Below are positions 9,069 to 16,381 of a stretch of DNA of 64,000 nucleotides, one piece after another; position 1 is the first letter of the stretch; every line of letters begins with the position of its first letter. The stretch covers positions 1 to 64,000 of the forward strand of contig CAYRDX010000011.1 of assembly GCA_964423205.1 (NCBI GenBank), in the 5' to 3' direction. The notes beneath the pieces are model-generated. The model searched no databases. It saw nothing but the letters and a program-made list of their open reading frames with translations, and was not told the DNA's origin. The stretch comes from UBA6168 sp964423205 (lineage in GTDB: Bacteria; Bacteroidota; Bacteroidia; Chitinophagales; Saprospiraceae). A program made the position numbers and the translations under genes.

Positions 9069-9587
9069 CTAACTGGTTGTGTCCAGATTCAGCCCACTGT
9101 AATAGCCGGTGTCCACGTTCTTTATTGCCTTCACCTGATAGGTGATTTGACCGGTATGATAGGAAAAGTGTTCGATGACATGCACCACTATGCTGACACC
9201 GTTTTCTTCGAACCCTTGAACACTGTGTTGGGCAATTAAATCCTCTGGTTTCAGGTTGCCTAAGACCACCTCAACTTCCTCCTTTAAAACCTTGAGCTGA
9301 TTCATTAATTCTACATGTGGAATAGGGCCTCTTTCATCAAACTCTGACTGCCTGATGCGCCTGTCAGGCAGTTTGCCCAATCCCGATAGTATCCATTGCC
9401 GGACATTACCACAGAGATGAAGAATAAGATTTCCAATGCTGTTGCTGCTTTCATTTGGCCTCAACCAAACCTCTTCATTTGTCAGCATGGAAAGGCATTT
9501 TTCTATTCTGGTATAACACTCCTCAAGAACCCTGCGTCTGAATTCTGTTATCAGTAAAGAGTGAAAATTTTCTTCCGTTTCTGTCAT
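9069..9587 (-). CDS. DinB-like metal-binding protein
   Basis: A 172-residue four-helix DinB/YfiT-superfamily protein. The three metal-ligand histidines of the family are visible as H57 in LILHLCGNVRQWI and H140/H144 in HVIEHFSYHTGQI. The WLRPNESSNSIGNLILHL segment is also typical. Related proteins are bacillithiol- or mycothiol-dependent transferases or have unknown roles, and no substrate can be assigned. It is a single gene that reads against the preceding membrane-protein gene. Confidence 0.85.
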   Translation of the reverse strand: MTETEENFHSLLITEFRRRVLEECYTRIEKCLSMLTNEEVWLRPNESSNSIGNLILHLCGNVRQWILSGLGKLPDRRIRQSEFDERGPIPHVELMNQLKVLKEEVEVVLGNLKPEDLIAQHSVQGFEENGVSIVVHVIEHFSYHTGQITYQVKAIKNVDTGYYSGLNLDTTS

Positions 9588-9772
9588 TTCCAGTTGTATT
9601 GAATTGTCTATCAGATTATTTCAAACCTATCCATGTTGGGTTTTAGGTTGAAAAATTCTATTTTGTTTCACCAACTTGTCGAACAATATTCCGGCATAGT
9701 CGGTAAAAGTATCATTGAACCTTAATTTTGGATAGGCTTGCAAAGTTTTTTGGATATTTAACCTTTGTAAAA

Positions 9773-10465
9773 ATGAACGATCTTTTCAAAACAGCAACTG
9801 ACGAGCTAAAAAATAAAGTCATGAGTGAATTCAAAGATGTAAAAAAAGAGCGCGATAAACACGCCGATACCATCATCCGCAACCATATTTTATTCAGTAT
9901 GGGAGCCGGGGTTATCCCTGTCCCGGTAGTGGATATATTTGCTGTAAGTGCTTCGCAGCTGGATATGATCCGCCAACTCTGCAAAGTTTATGATATTGAT
10001 TTTTCTGAAACCCAGGGCAAAGCCATCGTCAGTTCCCTCACGACAGCAACGTTGGCCAGGATAGGCGCAGGTTCATTGGCGAAATTGATTCCTGTGGTTG
10101 GGTCCTTCGTAGGCGGTGTTACCAATGCCATCCTCGCCGGTGCTTCAACCTATGCGTTGGGTCAGGTTTTCAAAATTCATTTTGAAACGGGAGGCACCAT
10201 ATTGGATTTTGATTCAGACCGTCTGAAAAAGCTTTATAAGGAGCAGTTTGAGAAGGGCAAAAAGGTAGCAGAAGAACTGCAACGGCAGAAACAGCAAAAA
10301 GCAAAAGCTGATGAAGAGGCCACAAAGTCAGAAAAGAAAGCTTCTCCAGAACCAGCAACAGCCGATGTGGTGAGCAAACTGAAAGAGCTTGCCGATCTTA
10401 AGAAAGAAGGTATTATAACAGAAGAAGAATTTGAGAGAATGAAGAAGAAAATAATGGAAGAATAG
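9773..10465 (+). CDS. DUF697/YcjF-like membrane protein with C-terminal SHOCT
   Basis: A 230-residue protein. Residues 20-160 resemble the DUF697/EcsC-like group, with hydrophobic glycine-rich helices (HILFSMGAGVIPVPVVDIFAVSASQ and ARIGAGSLAKLIPVVGSFVGG). A charged linker with many K and E follows, and the final 30 residues (KLKELADLKKEGIITEEEF) form a SHOCT domain, a short oligomerisation module. The longest frame begins at a TTG at 9728. The ATG at 9773 is preferred because it gives the usual N-terminus. Function unknown; possibly a membrane stress or GTPase-partner protein. Confidence 0.75.
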   Translation: MNDLFKTATDELKNKVMSEFKDVKKERDKHADTIIRNHILFSMGAGVIPVPVVDIFAVSASQLDMIRQLCKVYDIDFSETQGKAIVSSLTTATLARIGAGSLAKLIPVVGSFVGGVTNAILAGASTYALGQVFKIHFETGGTILDFDSDRLKKLYKEQFEKGKKVAEELQRQKQQKAKADEEATKSEKKASPEPATADVVSKLKELADLKKEGIITEEEFERMKKKIMEE

Positions 10466-10469
10466 ACTT

Positions 10470-10635
10470 AGTAATAAGGCAAAAGTAAAAAGGCAAAAGG
10501 CAAAAGGAAATTGGACCCCGAGTACTCGGGGGAAATTGGAAATACCGAGCCAACAGCCAAGAGCCAAATGCCAACAGCCAACAGCCAACTGATTTTCAAG
10601 TGGTTAAGAAAACAACTTAGCTACTTTATATTTGA
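10470..10635. repeat. Family A dispersed repeat
   Basis: A full copy of the major repeat in reverse orientation. It has iterated aaaaggcaaaagg, the palindrome CCCCGAGTACTCGGGG (10516-10531), iterated ccaacagccaa, and the conserved edge gattttcaagtggttaagaaaa. It lies directly after the SHOCT-protein stop codon. Confidence 0.85.
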
Positions 10636-10639
10636 CTAA

Positions 10640-10799
10640 GAGCTTGTTTGGGATTTGACGTTTGAGCTAAAAACGAGAAATTTTTCGTCAGTTTTTCGGC
10701 TTTTTGAAGGAGAATAGTGGGGCTACTTGACTGAAAAAAGGTGGAAAAATGGCGAAAAAGAGCCGTTTTAAGCCAAATGATTAAATCCCAAACAAGCTC
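10640..10799. mobile_element. 160-bp MITE with IS5-family-like ends
   Basis: The left end GAGCTTGTTTGGGATTT (10640-10656) is repeated as an exact inverted copy at 10783-10799. TAA flanks both sides (10637-10639 and 10800-10802) as a possible 3-bp target duplication. The interior has no coding capacity. GAG...CTC ends with a TNA duplication are what I know of the IS1031 group of the IS5 family, so this is probably a non-autonomous derivative of such an element. It sits between a family A repeat and the tsaD stop codon. Confidence 0.75.
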
Positions 10800-10806
10800 T
10801 AAATAC

Positions 10807-11808
10807 TTACCAGGCATACCGGGCTGTAGGAGCAACCTCCTGCCCGGTAAATTCTCCTTTCATATACTTGTAATACCCCGTTACGGCAATCATTGCAGCA
10901 TTGTCGGTGCAGAATTCAAACTTCGGAATATAAGTATTCCAGCCCTCTTTTTTGCCGGTTTTATCCAAAGCGTCCCTCAATCCTGAGTTTGCGGAAACAC
11001 CACCTGCTATGGCAATTTCCCTGATTCCGGTCATTTTAGAGGCCTTTTTAAGTTTCTTTATCAAAATGCTTACGATTCTGCTCTGCAGGGATGAGCAAAT
11101 ATCTTCGAGATTGTTTTGAATGAAAGAAGAATCCTCTTTCATTTTGTCTTGCAAGAAATAGAGGACTGAAGTTTTCAATCCACTGAAGCTAAAGTCCAAT
11201 CCGGCAATTTGTGGTTCAGGAAAATCAAAAACCGGTTTTCCGGATTGTGCCAGTTTGTCAACTTCAGGACCTGCCGGGTAATCGAGGCCCAGCAATTTGC
11301 CGGTTTTGTCAAAAGCCTCTCCGGCAGCATCATCCAGTGTCGTTCCCAAGACCTCCATGTCGAGAAAGTCCCTGACGAGCACTATTTGAGTATGACCTCC
11401 TGAAACAGTAAGACACAAAAAGGGAAATGAAGGCTTAGGGTCTTCTGCAAAATGAGCCAGCACATGGGCTTGCATATGGTGAACTTCAATCAAAGGAATA
11501 CTGAGGCTTAAGGCAAAAGCCTTTGAAAAAGATACACCTACAATGAGGGAACCAATTAATCCGGGCCCCCTTGTAAAGGCAACTGCGCTAATTTGCTCCT
11601 TTGAAATTCCAGCCTTTTTTAATGCCAGGTCAACAACAGGAATGATGCTCTCCTGATGAGCACGGGATGCCACTTCCGGAACTACCCCGCCATATTGAGC
11701 ATGTACTTCCTGATTGGAAACACAATTGCTCAAAACGACACCATCACGGATGATTGCCGCTGATGTGTCGTCACATGAAGATTCTATTCCCAAAATAATA
11801 ATGCTCAC
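10807..11808 (-). CDS. tsaD: tRNA N6-adenosine threonylcarbamoyltransferase TsaD
   Basis: A 333-residue TsaD/Gcp/Kae1. It transfers the threonylcarbamoyl group to A37 of ANN-decoding tRNAs in the cytoplasm. The start GIESSCDDTSAA, the metal motif HMQAH (H111, H115), AVAFTRGPGLIGSL and FSFSGLKT are hallmarks, and the length is normal. The start is a GTG at 11808, with no ATG giving the conserved N-terminus. The stop codon lies 8 bp from the end of the MITE. Confidence 0.97.
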   Translation of the reverse strand: MSIIILGIESSCDDTSAAIIRDGVVLSNCVSNQEVHAQYGGVVPEVASRAHQESIIPVVDLALKKAGISKEQISAVAFTRGPGLIGSLIVGVSFSKAFALSLSIPLIEVHHMQAHVLAHFAEDPKPSFPFLCLTVSGGHTQIVLVRDFLDMEVLGTTLDDAAGEAFDKTGKLLGLDYPAGPEVDKLAQSGKPVFDFPEPQIAGLDFSFSGLKTSVLYFLQDKMKEDSSFIQNNLEDICSSLQSRIVSILIKKLKKASKMTGIREIAIAGGVSANSGLRDALDKTGKKEGWNTYIPKFEFCTDNAAMIAVTGYYKYMKGEFTGQEVAPTARYAW

Positions 11809-11873
11809 CCTTTCGTGCGATTGTGGATTGTATCCTTAAATTTAGGCCCGTTTTCAAAAGGCCCAATGCGGGG

Positions 11874-11901
11874 CAAAGTTATTCAGAGCAGACGGTAACA
11901 A
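11874..11901 (-). promoter_or_regulatory. Putative Bacteroidota promoter for tsaD
   Basis: The minus strand has TAACTTTG (11874-11881), matching TAnnTTTG, and TTG at 11899-11901 as a possible -33 element. The 17-nt spacing is slightly short. The box is 66 nt upstream of the tsaD GTG. Confidence 0.4.
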
Positions 11902-11967
11902 AAAATTACCCTGTCCTCAAAATGCGTTTCATAGTAAAATCAAACAAAAGCAAAAATTCACATTTCA

Positions 11968-12339
11968 ATGAATTCACTAAAAACGAATGCCAATGTGGCC
12001 GTGGCAGGCTCAGCAAAAGAATTCGGTGAGAATTGTATAATCTCAAACGGTACAGCAATCGAAGGGAAATTTTCGTCATCGGAGAATATCCGGCTCGATG
12101 GTTTTGTGAAAGGAGAAGTCTCTTGCTCAGCGCGTCTTGTAATGGGGGAAAATGGGAAAGTAGAAGGAAACATCACATCCAAAGAAGCCATTATAATGGG
12201 AAGAATAGAGGGTGATGTAAAGGTTGAAGGCAGCCTTCATCTTAAATCAACTGGCGTAATTAAAGGAGCAATTACTGCAAAATACATGATTGTAGAAGAA
12301 GGGGCTCAGTATTTTGGTGAGTGCAAAATTGGCAGCTGA
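11968..12339 (+). CDS. Bactofilin (polymer-forming cytoskeletal protein)
   Basis: A 123-residue bactofilin. It has the repeated short beta-helix units of the family (NCIISNGTAIEGKFSSSENIRLDGFVKGEV, GENGKVEGNITSKEAIIMGRIEGDVKVEG). The core is flanked by short disordered ends. Bactofilins self-assemble without nucleotide into filaments that act in cell shape and envelope organisation. The gene is divergent from tsaD and followed by a membrane-anchored protein and DUF3822-rsmD. No peptidase partner is adjacent. Confidence 0.9.
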   Translation: MNSLKTNANVAVAGSAKEFGENCIISNGTAIEGKFSSSENIRLDGFVKGEVSCSARLVMGENGKVEGNITSKEAIIMGRIEGDVKVEGSLHLKSTGVIKGAITAKYMIVEEGAQYFGECKIGS

Positions 12340-12546
12340 AGCAATTCTTTTACACAACCATTTTATTTTGGGTTGCATCTGGCTTTTGTCGGGGTTTGAT
12401 GAGAAAGTAATTTTGACATTTAGCGAACAAGCTTATCGTAAAAATTATCTTCACTTAGCTCATTAAATCTGCTGAATGATTAAAATTGCAATTCCAAAAC
12501 TCCAGGGCACCAAAAAATTTTTATCATTGCATCAAATCAAATCGGA

Positions 12547-13134
12547 ATGAAAAAAAGAGTAATCTTCAATTTGTTAATGTTCCTCATGATTGTCGTTCTG
12601 GGTTATGTGTTATATACACAGATTCAGGAACCCATTGCTTTTCAGCAGGAAAAGGAAAAGCGTGAGAGTGCAGTTATCCAGCAATTAATTCAAATCAGAA
12701 AAGCTCAGGAAGCCTATCGCGGTGTCACTGGCAATTTTGCTCCAAATTTTGATGTCCTGAAAAGTGGCCTCGAAAATGGAAAGTTTCGAATGATTCAGGT
12801 TTATGGCGACCCTGACGATCCAAACAATCAGGAAGCAATCAGATACGATACCAGCTATGCACCAGCGATAGACTCAATTGTTGCAATGGGCATTAAACTG
12901 GATGGTTTGGGCAAAGTACCTTATGGCGGTGGTGTCATTTTTGACATTTTTGCCGACACTACTACCTACCAAGCAGCTTTGGTTGAAGTTGTGGAAGTGG
13001 GAGTAGCTTATGAAAAGTTCATGGGTAAATTCGCCGACAAGAAATTCAGGAAATACGATGAACGATATGATCCTAAGAAGCGCATTAAGTTTGGCGACAT
13101 CAACAAACCCATTTTAACCGGTTCCTGGGAGTGA
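12547..13134 (+). CDS. Single-pass membrane protein, unknown function
   Basis: A 195-residue protein with an N-terminal transmembrane segment (about 5-23) and a short coiled region (EKEKRESAVIQQLIQIRKAQEAYRGVTG). A periplasmic domain of about 130 residues follows. The helix plus RKAQEAYRGVTGNFAP is vaguely like a pseudopilin stalk, but no prepilin cleavage site is evident, so I do not call it a pilin. Its TGA overlaps the GTG start of the DUF3822 gene by 4 nt, which implies co-translation with DUF3822. Confidence 0.7.
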   Translation: MKKRVIFNLLMFLMIVVLGYVLYTQIQEPIAFQQEKEKRESAVIQQLIQIRKAQEAYRGVTGNFAPNFDVLKSGLENGKFRMIQVYGDPDDPNNQEAIRYDTSYAPAIDSIVAMGIKLDGLGKVPYGGGVIFDIFADTTTYQAALVEVVEVGVAYEKFMGKFADKKFRKYDERYDPKKRIKFGDINKPILTGSWE

Positions 13135-13982
13135 TATTCCATATTTTCGAATCAGACTTTAATAAGAAATTTTCTTCTGCTTATAAACTGTCCATCCTGG
13201 TCGGGATGGACAGTTTGGTTTATTTTGTCCATGACCCAAAAGCGAGAAAAGCCTTAACACTCCGGAGCTTCAGGTATCAACATGGAGACAGCAGTAAAAA
13301 TGGCTTTGAGCGGGAATTGCTGCTGATTAAAGGAATGGATAACATAATTTCCCTCCCTTTCCAGGAAGTTCGAATCGTACTTCCGCATACCCCTTTTGTG
13401 TTGGTGCCCGCAAGATTGTTTTCGGAGGAACAGGCGGAAAAAAGCCTTTCTGAATTGACGTCTTTAAACAGCGGTTCTCCGGTTCTCACCCAGGAAATTG
13501 GGGCTTATTCTGCTCATGTTGTGTATCAGGGAAGAACGGACTACCATGAGGTTTTGCAAAGGTATTTCCCATCATGCAGGTTTATTCATCCTGTTACAGC
13601 TTTATTGGCCGCATATTCGGATTTGACAGCTAAAGATTCCGGCCATCATGCTTTTTTATATTACCGCGATAGCCGATTGACGATTGTAGTTACTGAAGGT
13701 AAGGAGCTATTACTGTGCAATACTTTCTCTTGCCAGTCTTCTGAAGATGTTTTATACCATACCAAGCTGGTTCTAAGTCAACTAAGGCTAGACTCAATAT
13801 CTACGAAAGTTTCGCTGTCTGGTATGGTGGTGGAAAATTCAGATTTGCACAATTTGTTAAAGCGATTTTTTAGTAAGTTCCAATTTATTGACGATTTACC
13901 GTATCTCGAATTTGCCACAAAGTTTCATCAAGTTCCCAAGCACCTGTATTTCGATATATCAGCCACCAGTCTTCTGGATTAA
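13131..13982 (+). CDS. DUF3822 family protein
   Basis: A 283-residue protein matching DUF3822, a Bacteroidota-specific family with an actin-like (ASKHA) fold and no proven function. The N-terminal FNKKFSSAYKLSILVGMDSLVYFVHD and central LTIVVTEGKELLLCNTFSCQSSEDVLYHTKLVL are typical. It starts with GTG at 13131, overlapping the upstream stop in GTGA. rsmD follows after 24 nt, a neighbourhood common for this family, so a link with ribosome or RNA modification is possible but unproven. Confidence 0.85.
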   Translation: MIFHIFESDFNKKFSSAYKLSILVGMDSLVYFVHDPKARKALTLRSFRYQHGDSSKNGFERELLLIKGMDNIISLPFQEVRIVLPHTPFVLVPARLFSEEQAEKSLSELTSLNSGSPVLTQEIGAYSAHVVYQGRTDYHEVLQRYFPSCRFIHPVTALLAAYSDLTAKDSGHHAFLYYRDSRLTIVVTEGKELLLCNTFSCQSSEDVLYHTKLVLSQLRLDSISTKVSLSGMVVENSDLHNLLKRFFSKFQFIDDLPYLEFATKFHQVPKHLYFDISATSLLD

Positions 13983-14006
13983 GGCTTATAAAACTGGATA
14001 CCTTCC

Positions 14007-14564
14007 ATGCGCATCATTTCCGGAAAATTCAAAGGAAGGCGATTTAGCCCTCCTGCCGATAAATGGCCAACGCGACCTACTACTGATTTCGCCAAAGAAG
14101 GCTTATTCAATATATTAGAAAACAGGCTGGTGTTTAGTTCCCTTAAAGTGCTGGATTTGTTCGGAGGAACCGGAAGCCACAGTTACGAATTTGTATCGAG
14201 GGGCTGTGAGGATGTTACTTATGTGGACCAATTTCCAGCTTGTGTTCAGTTTGTACAAAAAACTACCAAAGCGCTTGGTATTGAAAACCAGATCAGAATC
14301 TTCAGGTCCGATGTTTTCCGGTTCATAGAACGGGATTTCAACAAGTACGATTACATTTTTGCTGGCCCGCCTTATGCACTGCCAACCATAGATACCATCC
14401 CCAATGTAATATTTGACAAAGGGCTCTTAAATCCAGGAGGATTATTGGTGCTTGAGCACAATCCCAATCACCAGTTTGAGGGTCATCCCCGGTTTTTAAT
14501 GCAGCGCAACTACGGAACCACCATCTTCAGTTTTTTTGAAGAACCAGGCGACAACAGAGCCTGA
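14007..14564 (+). CDS. rsmD: 16S rRNA (guanine(966)-N(2))-methyltransferase RsmD
   Basis: A 185-residue RsmD-type SAM methyltransferase. The N-terminal MRIISGKFKGRRFSPP and RPTTDFAKEGLFNIL are diagnostic, and VLDLFGGTGSHSYEFVSRG is the SAM-binding motif. The catalytic motif IV usually reads DPPY, but here it is GPPY (IFAGPPYALP). This substitution may be lineage-specific or may weaken activity. It follows DUF3822 by 24 nt. It would methylate G966 of 16S rRNA. Confidence 0.9.
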   Translation: MRIISGKFKGRRFSPPADKWPTRPTTDFAKEGLFNILENRLVFSSLKVLDLFGGTGSHSYEFVSRGCEDVTYVDQFPACVQFVQKTTKALGIENQIRIFRSDVFRFIERDFNKYDYIFAGPPYALPTIDTIPNVIFDKGLLNPGGLLVLEHNPNHQFEGHPRFLMQRNYGTTIFSFFEEPGDNRA

Positions 14565-14572
14565 AGTCAAAG

Positions 14573-15667
14573 TCAGAATTTCTTCCAAACCTCCCCTTTG
14601 GTCGTTAGGTATTCCTGCGCAATATCAACCATCATACATACATGAACGGGAAGAATGCCCAGTAAGCCTCCGATTTCAATTTTATCAAACAAGTCTTTGC
14701 TACAATTAACTACCCCATGTTCCTGAGATAAAGAGCGAACATAACTCGTGCTGTCAGGCATTTCCCATCCAGTTTCTGTCAACATTACCGGCAATCCGTA
14801 AATCTCATTTCCATTCCAGTTCATCCGGTCTTTTGATAAATGAATGCCTCCACCGAACACAATGACTTCAAGCCTGTCAGCGTGTTTTGCCACAACCGGG
14901 CAAACTAAACTTGTCGCTATATCTTCCATATTGCATGCACCAATCTGCACCTGCATCAAATCGTAAAAAGTGAAATTGCCCGGTCGGAGTTCATCTATTC
15001 CCGGCCAGGAGTCAGCAACTGAACAGGTCGGAGTATCGCCCGTAGAAAGTTGTAAATCTGGATAAAGGGAGCGGTAGCGTTCTTTTAGCTTGCGCAATCT
15101 TGCAGTGGAGTCTTCATGCACAGCCATAATTTCTTTGGCGCCTCTTGCCATATAACTATGCCCGGCATGAGCGAGAAAGCCTTTGAAACTAAGCAGAGTA
15201 CTCGAGTTAATAATCTCCAAACAACTTTCAATTCCCTCGTCGTCCTCCGGCAGAAGCCCTGTGCGGTGAGTACCGACATCAATTTTGATGAAAACACCAA
15301 CAGGTGATTTCAGATTTTTGACCAGCAACTCCAGACTAACTGCATTGACAGCCAACAGGTTGAGATGGATTTGTGAGGCTAGCTTGTTAATGGTAGCCAT
15401 TTCCCTTGTATTCACAGGGAAAGCTACCGTAATATCCTTCCAGCCATCTTTTACAAAATACTCTGCCATGGAGAGAGAAGAGGCAGTCAATGCACTTACA
15501 CCCAATTCCCTGAAGTAACGGCAAACGTGATGGCTTTGTGCAGTTTTTGCATGCGGACGGAGGCGAAGGTGCAGTTTATTGGCCTTTTGAACCATCCTGT
15601 CAATGTTGGTTTTGACTTTATTTACATCCAGTAAAATGGTGGGCACCTGTATTTGTGAGAGTTGCAT
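14573..15667 (-). CDS. D-threonine aldolase / D-serine dehydratase-like PLP enzyme
   Basis: A 364-residue fold-type III PLP enzyme with an N-terminal alanine-racemase-like barrel (VPTILLDVNKVKTNIDRM, LRPHAKTAQS) and a C-terminal DSD1-like domain (VFGGGIHLSKD, VNCSKDLFDKIEIGGLLGILPVHVC). The PLP lysine is probably in RPHAKT. Substrates in this family are D-threonine, D-serine or other beta-hydroxy D-amino acids. The open frame extends upstream to 15871, but that part is translation of a family A repeat. The ATG at 15667 is the real start. It converges with rsmD with only 8 bp between the stops. Confidence 0.85.
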   Translation of the reverse strand: MQLSQIQVPTILLDVNKVKTNIDRMVQKANKLHLRLRPHAKTAQSHHVCRYFRELGVSALTASSLSMAEYFVKDGWKDITVAFPVNTREMATINKLASQIHLNLLAVNAVSLELLVKNLKSPVGVFIKIDVGTHRTGLLPEDDEGIESCLEIINSSTLLSFKGFLAHAGHSYMARGAKEIMAVHEDSTARLRKLKERYRSLYPDLQLSTGDTPTCSVADSWPGIDELRPGNFTFYDLMQVQIGACNMEDIATSLVCPVVAKHADRLEVIVFGGGIHLSKDRMNWNGNEIYGLPVMLTETGWEMPDSTSYVRSLSQEHGVVNCSKDLFDKIEIGGLLGILPVHVCMMVDIAQEYLTTKGEVWKKF

Positions 15668-15694
15668 AATGTTGGTTTTGAAATTCTTATAAAA

Positions 15695-15892
15695 AACTGA
15701 CTCAGTAAAAAGGCAAAAGTAAAAAGGCAAAAGGCAAAAGGCAATTGGAAATTGGTCCCGAGCACTCGGGAGGAAATTGGAAATACCGAGCCAACAGCCA
15801 ACAGCCAAATGCCAACAGCCAACAGCCAACAGCCAGCTGATTTTCAAGTGGTTATGAAAATAATTTGGCAACTTTATTTTTGACTCATTACT
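15695..15892. repeat. Family A dispersed repeat
   Basis: A full copy with iterated aaaaggcaaaagg words, palindrome CCCGAGCACTCGGG (15757-15770), iterated ccaacagccaa, and the edge gattttcaagtggttatgaaaa followed by gcaactttatttttgactcatta. It separates two minus-strand genes. Confidence 0.85.
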
Positions 15893-16380
15893 CAGAAGAG
15901 GCTTCCCTGTTCGCCAAAGCTTAAGGGATTTTCCAATTGGAGCAATTTTCGTTTGATGTCGAGGCCATAGAAATAGCCCTGTAAGTCACCGCTTTTGCCA
16001 ATGACTCTGTGGCAGGGTACAACGATAGCCAATGGATTGTTCCGGTTGGCAAGTCCAACTGCCCTAACAGCGTCCGGATGACCAATTTTTTCCGCAATAG
16101 CAGAATAGGTAGTGGTATGGCCATAGGGGATTTTCAACAGCTCAGTCCAAACTTGTTTGTAAAAAACAGTGGCACCGGCAAAGTCGAGGTTAAGGTCAAA
16201 TTCCCTTCTGTTGCCCTGAAAGTATTGTTTCAATTGGTGAACGGCTCCTTTGAGTAGCTCCGGTGCATCCGTATTCTCATCATGCAAATCCTTTACGAGA
16301 GAAATTTTGGAAATGCCAGATTCAGAGCCGGTGATTTCGAGACAACCAATTGGAGAATGATAGTGGGTTCTGGCCAGCAT
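15892..16380 (-). CDS. Methylated-DNA--[protein]-cysteine S-methyltransferase
   Basis: A 162-residue Ogt/MGMT-type suicide repair protein that removes alkyl groups from O6-guanine. The active-site motif VPCHRVIG contains acceptor C123, preceded by the DNA-binding helix (TTYSAIAEKIGHPDAVRAVG). The N-terminal domain is short, as in single-domain Ogt. An in-frame TTG at 16389 is possible, but the ATG at 16380 leaves 1 nt after the preceding stop and fits better. It is probably co-transcribed with the secreted-protein gene upstream. Confidence 0.93.
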   Translation of the reverse strand: MLARTHYHSPIGCLEITGSESGISKISLVKDLHDENTDAPELLKGAVHQLKQYFQGNRREFDLNLDFAGATVFYKQVWTELLKIPYGHTTTYSAIAEKIGHPDAVRAVGLANRNNPLAIVVPCHRVIGKSGDLQGYFYGLDIKRKLLQLENPLSFGEQGSLF

Positions 16381-16381
16381 T

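Noticed and set aside
12547..13134. Type IV pilin or pseudopilin
   Set aside because: There is a single N-terminal helix, but no prepilin peptidase site and no pilus genes nearby.
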